Shown piece by piece: positions 51,734 to 60,181 of a DNA stretch of 64,000 bases. Each line of letters begins with the position of its first letter. Position 1 is the first letter of the stretch. The notes beneath the pieces are model-generated. The model saw nothing but the letters and a program-made list of their open reading frames with translations. It was not told where the DNA came from and searched no databases. The stretch comes from HTCC5015 sp051747425 (GTDB taxonomy: Bacteria > Pseudomonadota > Gammaproteobacteria > HTCC5015): positions 186,001 through 250,000 of the forward strand of contig JBNJGD010000002.1 in assembly GCA_051747425.1 (NCBI GenBank), given 5' to 3'. The translations under genes and the position numbers were made by a program.

Positions 51734-52686
51734 CGCGCAGACGCGAACCAGGCGCGGGCGCGGCGGGCGTCGTCGTCGATTTTTTCGATCAGGGCGTCCA
51801 TGGAGTCGAATTTTTCCTCGTCGCGGATTTTGTGCAGGAACTCCACGCGCACATGCTCGCCATAGATGGCGCGGTCGAAATCGAAGAGGTGAACTTCCAG
51901 CACGGCCATGCCGTCGCCGTAGAAAGTGGGCCGCACGCCGAGGCTGGCCACGCCGTCCACCGGCCCCTCGGGCAGGCCGTGCATGCGCACGACAAAAATC
52001 CCCGAGACCGGCGTCTGCTGGCGGTGGATGTGAATATTGGCGGTGGGGTAGCCCATGATGCGCCCGCGCTTGTCGCCGTGAGCCACCCGGCCCGCCATGC
52101 TGTAGGAGCGGCCGAGCAGTTCCGCCGCCTCGTCCAGCTCGCCGCGCTCCAGGTGCTGGCGAATGCGCGTGCTGCTGATCCGCGCCTTGTCTTCCATCAC
52201 CGTCTTGGTATCCACCACATCGAAGCCGAAGCGCTCGCCGGCCTGCTGCAAAGTGGCAAAGTCGCCGGCGCGGTCGCGGCCAAAGCGGAAATCGTCGCCC
52301 ACGACCAGGTGCTTCACGCCCAGGCCATCCACCAGCACCTGCTGAATAAAATCCCCGGGGGCCTGTCCGGCCAGGGCGTCGTTAAAGGGTAAACAGAGGA
52401 AGCGATCGACGCCGAGCTGGTCAAAAAACTCGACTTTCTCGCGCCAGCGAGTCAACCGGGGCGGCGTATTCTGCGGCGCAAAGTACTCCCGCGGCAGGGG
52501 TTCAAAGCTGATCACCACCGTGGGCAGCTGGCGCTCGGCGGCGGCCCGCTGCAGACTGGCAATCACTTTTTGGTGGCCGCGGTGGACGCCGTCAAAATTG
52601 CCGATGGTGGCCACGCAACCGCGGTGTTCGGCGCGCAGATTGTGGGCGCCCCGGATCAGGGTGATGTGTGGTGAATCTTGGCTCAC
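51730..52686 (-). CDS. ribF: Bifunctional riboflavin kinase / FAD synthetase
   Basis: A 318-residue enzyme making FMN and FAD. The N-terminal FAD synthetase domain has GNFDGVHRGHQKV and VVGDDFRFGRDRAGD. The C-terminal riboflavin kinase domain has GRVAHGDKRGRIMGYPTANI and LEVHLFDFD. It is followed directly by a composite repeat whose TAG supplies its stop codon. The murJ gene ends six bases upstream of its start, so the two share a transcript. Confidence 0.97.
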   Translation of the reverse strand: MSQDSPHITLIRGAHNLRAEHRGCVATIGNFDGVHRGHQKVIASLQRAAAERQLPTVVISFEPLPREYFAPQNTPPRLTRWREKVEFFDQLGVDRFLCLPFNDALAGQAPGDFIQQVLVDGLGVKHLVVGDDFRFGRDRAGDFATLQQAGERFGFDVVDTKTVMEDKARISSTRIRQHLERGELDEAAELLGRSYSMAGRVAHGDKRGRIMGYPTANIHIHRQQTPVSGIFVVRMHGLPEGPVDGVASLGVRPTFYGDGMAVLEVHLFDFDRAIYGEHVRVEFLHKIRDEEKFDSMDALIEKIDDDARRARAWFASAR

Positions 52687-52692
52687 GGCGGT

Positions 52693-54309
52693 TCAACTCG
52701 GCTTGGGGGGATCGCCGCGCTCGATCAAATGGCGCGGACGCAGGCCCATCAACAACTGCGCCAGAGCATATACCAGGGCGCCCAGCCCGACCAAGGCCAG
52801 CAGGCCCAGGGCGCGCTGCCACCACAGCCCCTGGGACCAGTCCGCCGGGCTCAGATAGAGCAGCAGGCCGGCCATGGCCCCGCTGGCCAGCAGGGTACGC
52901 AGCCACAGGCTGAGCCAGCCCTTTTCCAGTTGATAGACGCCATCGCGGCGCAACACGCGGTACAGCCACCAGGCGTTGAGCCAGGCCGAAGCCGAGGTGG
53001 CCAAGGCCAGGCCGGTGTGCGGTGCGGCGAAATCCCAGTAGACCATGGCGCCGACAAAGACGATGTTGAACAGCATGTTGACCGCCATGGCCTGGACCCC
53101 GATGCGCACCGGGGTGCGCGTGTCCTGGCGGGAGAAAAAGGCCGGGGCAAAAATCTTGATCAGGATAAACGCCGGCAGCCCCAGGCTGTAGGCCATCAAA
53201 CTCCAGGCCGCCATGTCGACGCTGCGCTGGCCGAACTCGTCGTACTGAAACAGGGTCGAGAGCATGGGCGCCGCCAGAGCGATCAGGCCCACCATGGCGG
53301 GCAGGGAAATCACCACCACCAGCTTCCAGGCCCAGTCCAGGGTGTGGGAAAAGCCCTCGGGATTGGCGTTGGCGTGGCGCTGGGACAGCGCCGGCAAGAT
53401 CACCGTGCCCACGGCCACGCCAAAGACGCCCAGGGGAAACTCCACCAGACGATCCGAGTAGTACAGCCAGCTAACGCTGCCCTCCTGGAGCATCGAGGCG
53501 AGCACGGTATCCAGCAGCAAATTGATCTGAACCACCGCCGAGCCGAACAATGCCGGCACCATCAGCTGCATAATCCGGCGAACACCACTGTCCCGCCAGC
53601 CCCAGCGCGGCCAGCGCAGCAAACCCAGGCGGTAGATAAACGGCCACTGGAACAACAGCTGGGCAACGCCGGCAATCAGCACCCCCCAGGCCAGGGCCTC
53701 CACCGGCTGAGCAAAGTGCGGCGCCCACCACAGGGCGCAGACGATCAGGCTGACATTGAGCAGCACCGGGGCAAAAGCCGGGGCGGCAAAGCGCCCGTAA
53801 CTGTTGAGAATCCCGCCGGCCAGGGCCGTCAGCGAAATAAAAAAGAGATAGGGAAAAGTTATCCGAAGCAGGTCGGTGGCCAGCTGGTAGGTCTCGGGGT
53901 GCTGGCGAACAAAGCCGTAGCCGAAGACCGCCATTACCGCCGGTGCAGCGATCACGCCAATGGCGGTAATAACAAAGAGAATGGTGGCCAGGGTGCCGCT
54001 GGTGCGCGCCACCAGCCTTTGCAGCTCGTTGAAACTGCGCTGTTCCTTGTACTCGCTGAGGACGGGGACGAAGGCCTGGGAAAAGGCGCCCTCGGCGAAC
54101 AGGCGGCGAAAAAAGTTGGGAATCTTGAAGGCGACGAAGAAGGCGTCGGTGGCCGCCGTGGCGCCAAACAGGCGGGCCAGCAGAATGTCCCGCAGCAGGC
54201 CGAGCACCCGCGAGAGCTGGGTCATGCCGCTGAAAATCGCGGTGGAACGCAGTAAACCGCCGGACCGGCCTCGCTCGCTGTGCTCTTCGCTTGAAGGTGC
54301 CTCGCTCAA
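52693..54309 (-). CDS. murJ: Lipid II flippase MurJ
   Basis: A 538-residue inner-membrane protein with about 14 helices that moves lipid II across the membrane for peptidoglycan synthesis. Typical N-terminus: GLLRSTAIFSGMTQLSRVLG, then RDILLARLFGATAATDAFFV. I choose a TTG start at 54309 because AAGGAAGG lies just upstream; the open frame continues to 54456 but that part is poorly conserved and overlaps the divergent rpsT promoter area. It leads the murJ-ribF-(repeat)-ileS run. Confidence 0.94.
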   Translation of the reverse strand: MSEAPSSEEHSERGRSGGLLRSTAIFSGMTQLSRVLGLLRDILLARLFGATAATDAFFVAFKIPNFFRRLFAEGAFSQAFVPVLSEYKEQRSFNELQRLVARTSGTLATILFVITAIGVIAAPAVMAVFGYGFVRQHPETYQLATDLLRITFPYLFFISLTALAGGILNSYGRFAAPAFAPVLLNVSLIVCALWWAPHFAQPVEALAWGVLIAGVAQLLFQWPFIYRLGLLRWPRWGWRDSGVRRIMQLMVPALFGSAVVQINLLLDTVLASMLQEGSVSWLYYSDRLVEFPLGVFGVAVGTVILPALSQRHANANPEGFSHTLDWAWKLVVVISLPAMVGLIALAAPMLSTLFQYDEFGQRSVDMAAWSLMAYSLGLPAFILIKIFAPAFFSRQDTRTPVRIGVQAMAVNMLFNIVFVGAMVYWDFAAPHTGLALATSASAWLNAWWLYRVLRRDGVYQLEKGWLSLWLRTLLASGAMAGLLLYLSPADWSQGLWWQRALGLLALVGLGALVYALAQLLMGLRPRHLIERGDPPKPS

Positions 54310-54449
54310 AATGCCTTCCTTTTCGGCTCTCGCCCGCCCGCCAGCGGACCACAAAGGCTGCGTATTATAGCCGCCACCCACCAATATACCTATATATTGT
54401 GTCTGCGAGTCCGCTTTGTCACCAGTCACCGCCACCCGACGCAGGGCAG

Positions 54450-54478
54450 TTGACACCGCGCAGCGCTATGCGGATAAT
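54450..54478 (+). promoter_or_regulatory. Sigma-70 promoter of rpsT
   Basis: TTGACA at 54450-54455 and GATAAT at 54473-54478 with a 17-base spacer: a near-perfect housekeeping promoter about 57 bases before the rpsT start. Confidence 0.85.
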
Positions 54479-54534
54479 TCGCCGTCCGATTTTCAACGCT
54501 AACCGATTCCGAAGCGAATAACAGGAACGATACA

Positions 54535-54795
54535 GTGGCAAATACCATTCAAGCCCGCAAACGCGCCCGTCAGGCCGAAAAGCGCCGCCAGCACAACATG
54601 GCACTGCGCTCTCGCATGCGTACCTACATCAAGAAGGTACAGAGCGCGATCGCCGGTGGTGACAAGCCCGCCGCCCAAGCGGCTCTCAAAGAAGCGCAGC
54701 CCGTTGTCGATGGCATGGTCAACAAAGGCCTCATCCACAAGAACAAGGCCGCTCGCCACAAGAGCCGCCTGAACGCCGCGATCAAAACACTGTAA
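54535..54795 (+). CDS. rpsT: 30S ribosomal protein S20
   Basis: An 86-residue basic protein that binds 16S rRNA in the small subunit (ARKRARQAEKRRQHNMALRS, then HKNKAARHKSRLNAAIKTL). It begins with GTG at 54535 after AGGAA. A non-ATG start is also the rule in E. coli rpsT (TTG), where weak initiation takes part in autogenous control, so this start is probably meaningful. It has a strong promoter and its own terminator, and is divergent from murJ as in Pseudomonas. Confidence 0.98.
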   Translation: MANTIQARKRARQAEKRRQHNMALRSRMRTYIKKVQSAIAGGDKPAAQAALKEAQPVVDGMVNKGLIHKNKAARHKSRLNAAIKTL

Positions 54796-54836
54796 AGCGC
54801 GCCGGCCGCCCAGCGCGGCCCGCCGAGCACAGTGCA

Positions 54837-54866
54837 GGGCCGATCTCCCGCGAGATCGGCCCTTTT
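54837..54866 (+). terminator. Terminator after rpsT
   Basis: Perfect 11-bp stem GGGCCGATCTC/GAGATCGGCCC with loop CCGC and a T4 tail. Confidence 0.9.
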
Positions 54867-54935
54867 GTGTGGGCGAAACCCGGCCGTGGCGGTGTTATCA
54901 TTGGCCCTCTCTGAAAAAGACCAGCCGGAGCCCGC

Positions 54936-55943
54936 ATGAACCGCCAGATCCTCCACCGCCGCCCGCGCCGGATGCGCCGCGACGACTTCTCCCGCCGCCT
55001 GATGCGCGAGCACCGCCTGAGTGCGGACGACCTGATCTATCCCGTGTTTGTTATTGAGGGCGAGGGCCAGCGCGAAGCCGTGCCCTCCATGCCCGGTGTC
55101 GAGCGTCTCAGCATCGACCTGTTGCTGGAGCAGTGCCAGCGTTGTCTGGATCTCGGCGTGCCCGCCGTGGCCCTGTTTCCGGTGATTGACCCGGCGGCCA
55201 AGAGCGAGAACGGCCACGAGGCCTTCAACCCCGTGGGCCTGGCTCAGCGAGCCGTGCGCGCCATCAAGGCCGCCTGCCCCGAGCTGGGCGTGATTACCGA
55301 CGGCGCCCTCGACCCCTACACCACCCATGGCCAGGACGGCGTGATCGACGACAGCGGCTATGTGCTCAACGACGAGACCGTGGCGATTCTGGTCAAACAG
55401 GCCCTGTCCCACGCCGAGGCCGGCGCCGATGTGGTCGCCCCCTCGGACATGATGGACGGGCGCATTGGCGCCATCCGCGAGGCCCTGGAAGAGGCCGGAC
55501 ATGTCCACACCCGGATTCTCTCCTACGCCGCCAAATACGCCTCCGGTTTTTACGGCCCCTTCCGCGACGCCGTCGGTTCGGCGGGCAATCTGGGCAAGGC
55601 CGACAAGGCCACCTACCAAATGGATCCGGCCAATAGCGATGAAGCGCTGCAGGAAGTAGCCATGGATCTCGACGAGGGTGCCGACATGGTGATGATCAAG
55701 CCGGGCATGCCCTATCTCGACATCGTGCGTCGGGTGAAGGACGAGTTCGGCGTGCCCACCTACGCCTACCAGGTCAGCGGCGAGTACGCCATGCTCAAGG
55801 CGGCGGCCCAGAACGGCTGGCTGGAGGAGCGCAAGGTGGTGCTGGAGGCCCTGCTCGGCTTCAAGCGCGCCGGCGCCGATGGCATTCTCACCTACTACGC
55901 TTTGGAAGCGGCGCAGTGGCTGAAAGAGATGGAGCGAACATGA
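54936..55943 (+). CDS. hemB: Delta-aminolevulinic acid dehydratase (porphobilinogen synthase)
   Basis: A 335-residue enzyme that condenses two 5-aminolevulinate molecules in heme synthesis. Schiff-base lysines are in AAKYASGFYGPFR (near 199) and MIKPGMPYLD (near 254). The segment GALDPYTTHGQDG lacks the Cys triad of zinc-dependent forms, so this is the Mg/allosteric type as in Pseudomonas. CGGAG precedes the start. Its stop overlaps the aroE start by four bases. Confidence 0.97.
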   Translation: MNRQILHRRPRRMRRDDFSRRLMREHRLSADDLIYPVFVIEGEGQREAVPSMPGVERLSIDLLLEQCQRCLDLGVPAVALFPVIDPAAKSENGHEAFNPVGLAQRAVRAIKAACPELGVITDGALDPYTTHGQDGVIDDSGYVLNDETVAILVKQALSHAEAGADVVAPSDMMDGRIGAIREALEEAGHVHTRILSYAAKYASGFYGPFRDAVGSAGNLGKADKATYQMDPANSDEALQEVAMDLDEGADMVMIKPGMPYLDIVRRVKDEFGVPTYAYQVSGEYAMLKAAAQNGWLEERKVVLEALLGFKRAGADGILTYYALEAAQWLKEMERT

Positions 55944-56755
55944 GCGACGACTATGCGGTTTTTGGCAACCCGATTGAACACAGCAAAAGCCCGGAGATCC
56001 ACCAGGCCTTTGCCCGGCAGACCGGCGAACGGCTGATCTACACCAGGCAACTGGTCGAGCGCGGCGAGTTTGCCGAGGCCGTGGCCGCCTTTCGCCAACA
56101 GGGTGGTCGCGGCCTCAACATCACCGTGCCTTTCAAGGAAGAGGCCTTCGAACTGGCCGACGAGGTCAGCGACCTGGCCCGCCGCGCCGGTGCGGTCAAT
56201 ACCCTGATGTTCAGCGGCGAGCACACTGTCGGCCACAACACCGACGGCCTTGGCCTGTTCCGCGACCTCACCGACAACCACGGGCTGGACCTTCACGGCA
56301 AAGACATCCTGATTCTGGGCGCCGGCGGCGCCGTGCGCGGCGTGATCCAGCCCCTGCTGAGCATCGAGCCGAAGCGGCTGGTGATTGCCAACCGCACTGA
56401 ATCCAAGGCCCACACCCTGGCCGAGCACTTTACCGATCTCGGCCCTATCGAGGCTTGTGGCTACCCCGACCTCGACGGCGAAGCCTTTGATCTGATCATC
56501 AACGCCACCTCCAGCGGCCTAAGCGGCGAACTGCCGCCCCTGCCCGACGGATTGCTCAAGCCCGGCGCCACCACCTACGACATGGTCTACGCCAACGAAC
56601 CCACGGCCTTCGTCCGCTGGGGCCGCGAACACGGCGCTGAACTGGCTTTAGACGGCCTCGGCATGCTGGTCGAACAAGCCGCCGAGGCCTTCTCCCTGTG
56701 GCGCGGCGTCATGCCCGACACCGCCCCCGTCATCCGCCAACTCCGTGGTAATTAG
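55940..56755 (+). CDS. aroE: Shikimate dehydrogenase
   Basis: A 271-residue NADPH-dependent enzyme that reduces 3-dehydroshikimate to shikimate in the aromatic pathway. The substrate site has NPIEHSKSPEIH and NITVPFKEEAF with its Lys; the nucleotide site has LGAGGAVRGV and ANRTESKA. The start at 55940 overlaps the hemB stop (ATGA). The TAG stop at 56753-56755 is part of the left end of a composite repeat element. Confidence 0.96.
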   Translation: MSDDYAVFGNPIEHSKSPEIHQAFARQTGERLIYTRQLVERGEFAEAVAAFRQQGGRGLNITVPFKEEAFELADEVSDLARRAGAVNTLMFSGEHTVGHNTDGLGLFRDLTDNHGLDLHGKDILILGAGGAVRGVIQPLLSIEPKRLVIANRTESKAHTLAEHFTDLGPIEACGYPDLDGEAFDLIINATSSGLSGELPPLPDGLLKPGATTYDMVYANEPTAFVRWGREHGAELALDGLGMLVEQAAEAFSLWRGVMPDTAPVIRQLRGN

Positions 56756-56981
56756 CCACAGAGAACACAGAGCGCACAGAGTTTTCGGGTCATTCCGGAA
56801 AGCGCGAAGCGCTTATCCGGAATCTCTCAAAATCTCGTAGGGCGGACGCGGCGTAGCCGCTTCCGCCGCCGAAACATCTGCTCCTGCTCACGAGCCTCGC
56901 CTGCAAGCCTGGCGGAAGATGGCTCCGCCACATCCGCCCTACAGCCTAAAGACTCCATGCTCTTCGTGACTCTGTGGCTAA
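56752..56981. mobile_element. Composite repeat element after aroE
   Basis: Left end TTAGCCACAGAGAACACAG (56752-56781) and a decayed right end CTCTTCGTGACTCTGTGGCT (about 56960-56981). Inside are the GTCATTCCGG palindrome (56789-56826) and a long GTAGGGCGGA...TCCGCCCTAC inverted pair (about 56837-56942). It fills the gap between two converging genes, aroE and the DUF1275 gene, with its TAG ending aroE. Confidence 0.75.
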
Positions 56982-56983
56982 AA

Positions 56984-57670
56984 TCAATCCTGCTGCCACC
57001 ACCAGTAAGCCGCACCCATGGCGAGGTGGGTGGCGGCGGCCAGCCACAGGGCGGTGAGTCCGAGGTACTGGTAGGCCAGCGCACCGGCGATGCCGCCGGT
57101 GACGAAACCGCACAGCAGGGATACCAGCAAGCCCAGCTTCCACAGGGCAATGTCCCGGTGGCGCAACAAGTGGCCGATAAAGACCCCGATATCCGTGATC
57201 AGGCCGGTGGTGTGGGTGGTACGCAGGGTCAGCCCTCGATAGCTCGCCGCCATACCGTTCTGCAGACCGCAGGCCACCGCCGCCAGTGCCAGTGCCGCCA
57301 GACTGTCCGGCTGAGCGGCCCAGGCCGCCAGCGACAACAAACCGCCCTGCAGCACCAGAGCGCTGCCGTAGCGCCGGCCCTCGCGAAATAAACTGCGGCC
57401 GATGATCAAACCGCTCAGCGCCGCACCACTGACAAAGCCCAGCAAGATCGTCACCAGCGGCGCCAGCACGCCCCAATCCATGGCCAGCAGATGGCGGCTG
57501 AACTCCGACACCGCCCCCGTGGTGTGACTCACCGGCACATGGTAGACACCCAGCATCAGCACATTCACATAACCGGCCAAAAAGGCCAGCACCGTACCGC
57601 CGACAAACACCCACCGCGCCGCCGTGGGAATATCGTGCTCATGAAACGCTTTCTGATCCAGATAAGGCAT
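56984..57670 (-). CDS. DUF1275/YoaK family membrane protein
   Basis: A 228-residue inner-membrane protein with six or so helices. It has the family features AFLAGYVNVLMLG, VSHTTGAVSEF and GLILATE-like loops replaced by TTHTTGLITDIGVFIGHLL. Its function is not established for the family. The gene is bracketed on both sides by composite repeat elements, so it may have been moved with them. The start is at 57670 (MPYLDQKAF). Confidence 0.85.
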   Translation of the reverse strand: MPYLDQKAFHEHDIPTAARWVFVGGTVLAFLAGYVNVLMLGVYHVPVSHTTGAVSEFSRHLLAMDWGVLAPLVTILLGFVSGAALSGLIIGRSLFREGRRYGSALVLQGGLLSLAAWAAQPDSLAALALAAVACGLQNGMAASYRGLTLRTTHTTGLITDIGVFIGHLLRHRDIALWKLGLLVSLLCGFVTGGIAGALAYQYLGLTALWLAAATHLAMGAAYWWWQQD

Positions 57671-57692
57671 GACGACATTCTACCCCATGGTT

Positions 57693-57893
57693 TTAGCCAC
57701 AGAGGACACAGAGTTTTCGGGTCATCGCGAGGAGCGCAGCGACGCGGCGATCTGCAGAAACCGTTGGACAGATTGCTTCGCTCCGCTCGCAATGACGGTT
57801 CGCAGAAGGCCTGGGGCGACCTGAGTCGCGGCGTGATCGCCACTTCTATGTCCTTTATTAAATCCCTCCGTGCTCTTTGTGACTCTGTGGCCA
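57693..57893. mobile_element. Composite repeat element between the DUF1275 gene and the crotonase gene
   Basis: Left end TTAGCCACAGAGGACACAG at 57693-57713 and right end CTCCGTGCTCTTTGTGACTC at 57866-57892. The interior carries two facing GTCATCGCGAGG...GGCGATCT / AGATTGCTTCG...CGCAATGAC units (57721-57753, 57770-57796). It covers most of the 268-base gap. It ends 46 bases before the crotonase start. Confidence 0.75.
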
Positions 57894-57938
57894 ACCCAAC
57901 GAATCCAGTACAATGCCCCCAACCAAACGGAGACAGTC

Positions 57939-58748
57939 ATGAGTGAAGCCCCCCGCGTTCTGCTGGATATTGAAGACGGCATTGCCACGGTCACCCTGAA
58001 CCGTGGCAAAAAGTACAACGGCCTCGACCTGGCCATGTTTACCGCCATCGTCAAAACTGCCAAGACCATCAAGAAGGACCGCACCGTGCGCGCGGTGATT
58101 CTGCGCGGCGACGGCCCGGCCTTTTGTTCGGGGCTCGATGTGATGAGCATGAAAAAGACGCCGTGGATGATTCCCCAGCTGCTGATGAAGCCCGGCACCA
58201 AAATCAGCAACCTGGCCCAGGATGTCTCCCTGATCTGGCGCGACCTGCCGGTGCCAGTAATCGCCGTCACCCACGGCAAGTGCTTTGGCGGCGGTTTCCA
58301 GATTGCCCTGGGCGCCGACTTCCGCTTCAGCAGCAAGGACTGCGAATTTTCCATCATGGAAACCAAGTGGGGCTTGATCCCCGATATGGGCGGCTCCGTC
58401 ACCCTGCGCGAACTGGTGCGCATGGATGTGGCCAAGGAACTCACCATGACCGGCCGCGTCTTTAGCGCCGAAGAAGCCCAAAAAATCGGCATCGTCACCC
58501 GCGTCTGCGACGATCCGCTGGCCGAGGCCAACGACTTTGCCACCGAACTCGCCACCCGCTCCCCCGACGCCCTGGCTGCCGGCAAAAAACTGCTCCAGGA
58601 AGCCTGGACCGCTGACCTCAAAACCGCCCTCAAATGGGAAACCGAGCTGCAAAAGAAAATCCTCGGCCGCTGGAACCAACTCGCCGCCGCCAGCAAAAAC
58701 CTCAGCAAAGACCCCTGGGACTATAAAAAACGCCGCCGGAATTACTAG
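57939..58748 (+). CDS. Enoyl-CoA hydratase/isomerase family protein (crotonase)
   Basis: A 269-residue crotonase-fold enzyme. The oxyanion-hole segments AFCSGLDVMSM and KCFGGGFQIALGADFRF are present, followed by ETKWGLIPDMGGS with a Glu at the usual catalytic area. It probably hydrates or isomerises acyl-CoA in fatty-acid breakdown, which fits an alkane user. The exact substrate is unknown. GGAGA lies before the start at 57939. Its TAG stop (58746-58748) belongs to a composite repeat end. Confidence 0.9.
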   Translation: MSEAPRVLLDIEDGIATVTLNRGKKYNGLDLAMFTAIVKTAKTIKKDRTVRAVILRGDGPAFCSGLDVMSMKKTPWMIPQLLMKPGTKISNLAQDVSLIWRDLPVPVIAVTHGKCFGGGFQIALGADFRFSSKDCEFSIMETKWGLIPDMGGSVTLRELVRMDVAKELTMTGRVFSAEEAQKIGIVTRVCDDPLAEANDFATELATRSPDALAAGKKLLQEAWTADLKTALKWETELQKKILGRWNQLAAASKNLSKDPWDYKKRRRNY

Positions 58749-58819
58749 CCACAGAGCACACAGAGAACACCGAGTTTGTGCGTCATTCCGGAAAGCGCAT
58801 GGCGCTTATCCGGAATCTC
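58746..58819 (+). repeat. Left end and REP unit of a composite repeat, start of the accessory island
   Basis: TAGCCACAGAGCACACAGAG (58746 on) is a left repeat end, followed by the GTCATTCCGG...CCGGAATCTC palindrome at 58782-58819. No matching right end is close by. The next right end in the correct orientation is at 62203-62232, beyond the accessory genes. Confidence 0.75.
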
Positions 58820-58892
58820 CTTTGAGATTGCGCCAGGACGAATGTCGCGCCAGCGACTTCCGTCGAAGGCGCCAGGCACATGGCATTAGATT

Positions 58893-59507
58893 TCAGGCAC
58901 TCCCGTCTGATACATCCCAGGTCGCGCCAACGAACTCCAATAATGGGCCGAATTCCCCGCCATCGGCAGCGCGCAGAGCGGCGATATAAGCATTGCGACG
59001 ATCATTGTCAGCTTGCAGGTCAAATCCGCTGGCCCATGCGACAGGCGGGTGGTCGTAAATCTCCTCGAGCAGGATATCGGTGGCGATGCGGGCATGTCGA
59101 CCATTGCCGTTCGGGAACAGATGTATCTGCACCATGCGGTGATGAAAGCGCGCGGCGGCTTCGAGCGGCGAATACACATCGTTCTCGGCCCAATAGCGGG
59201 CGTCCTCCAGTAGCACGCGGAGTTGCATGGGAACCTGGAACGGATCGATGCCGATATTTTTCTCAGTTAAACGGTATTCGCCCGCCCAGCTCCATACTTC
59301 GCCAAAGAGCCGCTTGTGCAGCTTGCGAATAAAGGCGTCATCAAATATATCGCCACCGCGCTGCCGCGATACCCAGGCAAGCCCTTGCTCAATATTGGCC
59401 TGCTCCAACTCGTCAAGTTCTCCGCGCGTTGTGATGTGCGGAAATTTCAGGCCCTGCTTCTCGTCGGGGTCGAGCGGAGTTGCCCCCTCCGGCTCCTCGA
59501 AGGTCAT
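58893..59507 (-). CDS. Fic-domain protein, mobile mystery protein B type
   Basis: A 204-residue protein with a Fic core. The signature HLFPNGNGRHAR (His129 to Arg140) supplies the catalytic His and the phosphate-binding loop that let Fic enzymes attach AMP or similar groups to target proteins. The position before GNGR that is usually Asp/Glu is Asn here. An N-terminal helix (about 30-75) precedes the core. It overlaps the HTH protein gene upstream by four bases, a layout known as the mobile mystery protein A/B pair, common on mobile DNA and thought to be toxin-antitoxin-like. Its target is unknown. Confidence 0.87.
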   Translation of the reverse strand: MTFEEPEGATPLDPDEKQGLKFPHITTRGELDELEQANIEQGLAWVSRQRGGDIFDDAFIRKLHKRLFGEVWSWAGEYRLTEKNIGIDPFQVPMQLRVLLEDARYWAENDVYSPLEAAARFHHRMVQIHLFPNGNGRHARIATDILLEEIYDHPPVAWASGFDLQADNDRRNAYIAALRAADGGEFGPLLEFVGATWDVSDGSA

Positions 59508-59968
59508 TTGATCCTCCAGAAGTCCGGCGACATATTACGCACAAGCTCGTCAGCCAGTTCCTCGGTCCGCCGCTCTGTCTCCTCGCTTGGCAAGGACTGC
59601 TTTTCAAGTGCCATATGGGCACTTGCACGGCGAATGCGGGCTTCGGCTTTGCGCCGTGCTTGCGCACGGATCATGTCCTCCACGCTACCGTCGGGGACGA
59701 TTGCGTAAACAAACCGACCACCCATGGCTTCGGCGAGCTTTTGCATCTGGTTGATGGTGATACCGCCCTCACGCTCGTTGCGCTCGGCCTGATAGACAGC
59801 ACCTCGGCTGACGCCCATGCGGGCGGCGACCTGTGACCCGGACATACCGAGCGCCTTGCGCAACACGACAAGCCACCCTTCGGATGGCCTTTGTACCGAT
59901 TCAAGCTGCCTGGCAGCGCGATCCGCGATTCGCACATACTGCCTTCTGGCTGTGTCCTTGACACTCAT
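59504..59968 (-). CDS. Helix-turn-helix protein, mobile mystery protein A type
   Basis: A 154-residue protein. Residues about 28-85 form a Cro/CI-type helix-turn-helix (LRKALGMSGSQVAARMGVSR, then GAVYQAERNE), and the tail is rich in Arg and Glu. It matches mobile mystery protein A, the partner of the Fic protein encoded next. By analogy it represses the pair and may act as antitoxin. AGGTG precedes the start. A strong promoter with an overlapping inverted repeat lies 40-70 bases upstream. Confidence 0.87.
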   Translation of the reverse strand: MSVKDTARRQYVRIADRAARQLESVQRPSEGWLVVLRKALGMSGSQVAARMGVSRGAVYQAERNEREGGITINQMQKLAEAMGGRFVYAIVPDGSVEDMIRAQARRKAEARIRRASAHMALEKQSLPSEETERRTEELADELVRNMSPDFWRIK

Positions 59969-60011
59969 TGCCTATCACCTCATGGGCACGAAAACCCTTT
60001 ATGCATATCTA

Positions 60012-60040
60012 ACAATAGGCATATTTTATTTATTTGTCAA
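60012..60040 (-). promoter_or_regulatory. Promoter with overlapping operator for the mystery protein A/B pair
   Basis: On the minus strand TTGACA (60040-60035) and TATTGT (60017-60012) are 17 bases apart. The -10 region lies within an imperfect inverted repeat, ATGCCTA-TTGT-TAGATATGCAT (about 60002-60023), a fitting site for autorepression by the HTH protein. Confidence 0.7.
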
Positions 60041-60181
60041 TTTATTGATATACATATCACTCTATTTTGTGTATTTAAAGATACACTCGATGCCTTATAA
60101 AGAATCCTCCAATTTTAAGGTCAATCATGGTGCTGATGCTTATTAAATGCAGCTGGCCATCAAATATAAACCCGCCTGCGT

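Noticed and set aside
52678..54255. 525-codon open frame opposite murJ
   Set aside because: Low-complexity Gln/His/Gly-rich shadow of murJ with no plausible family.
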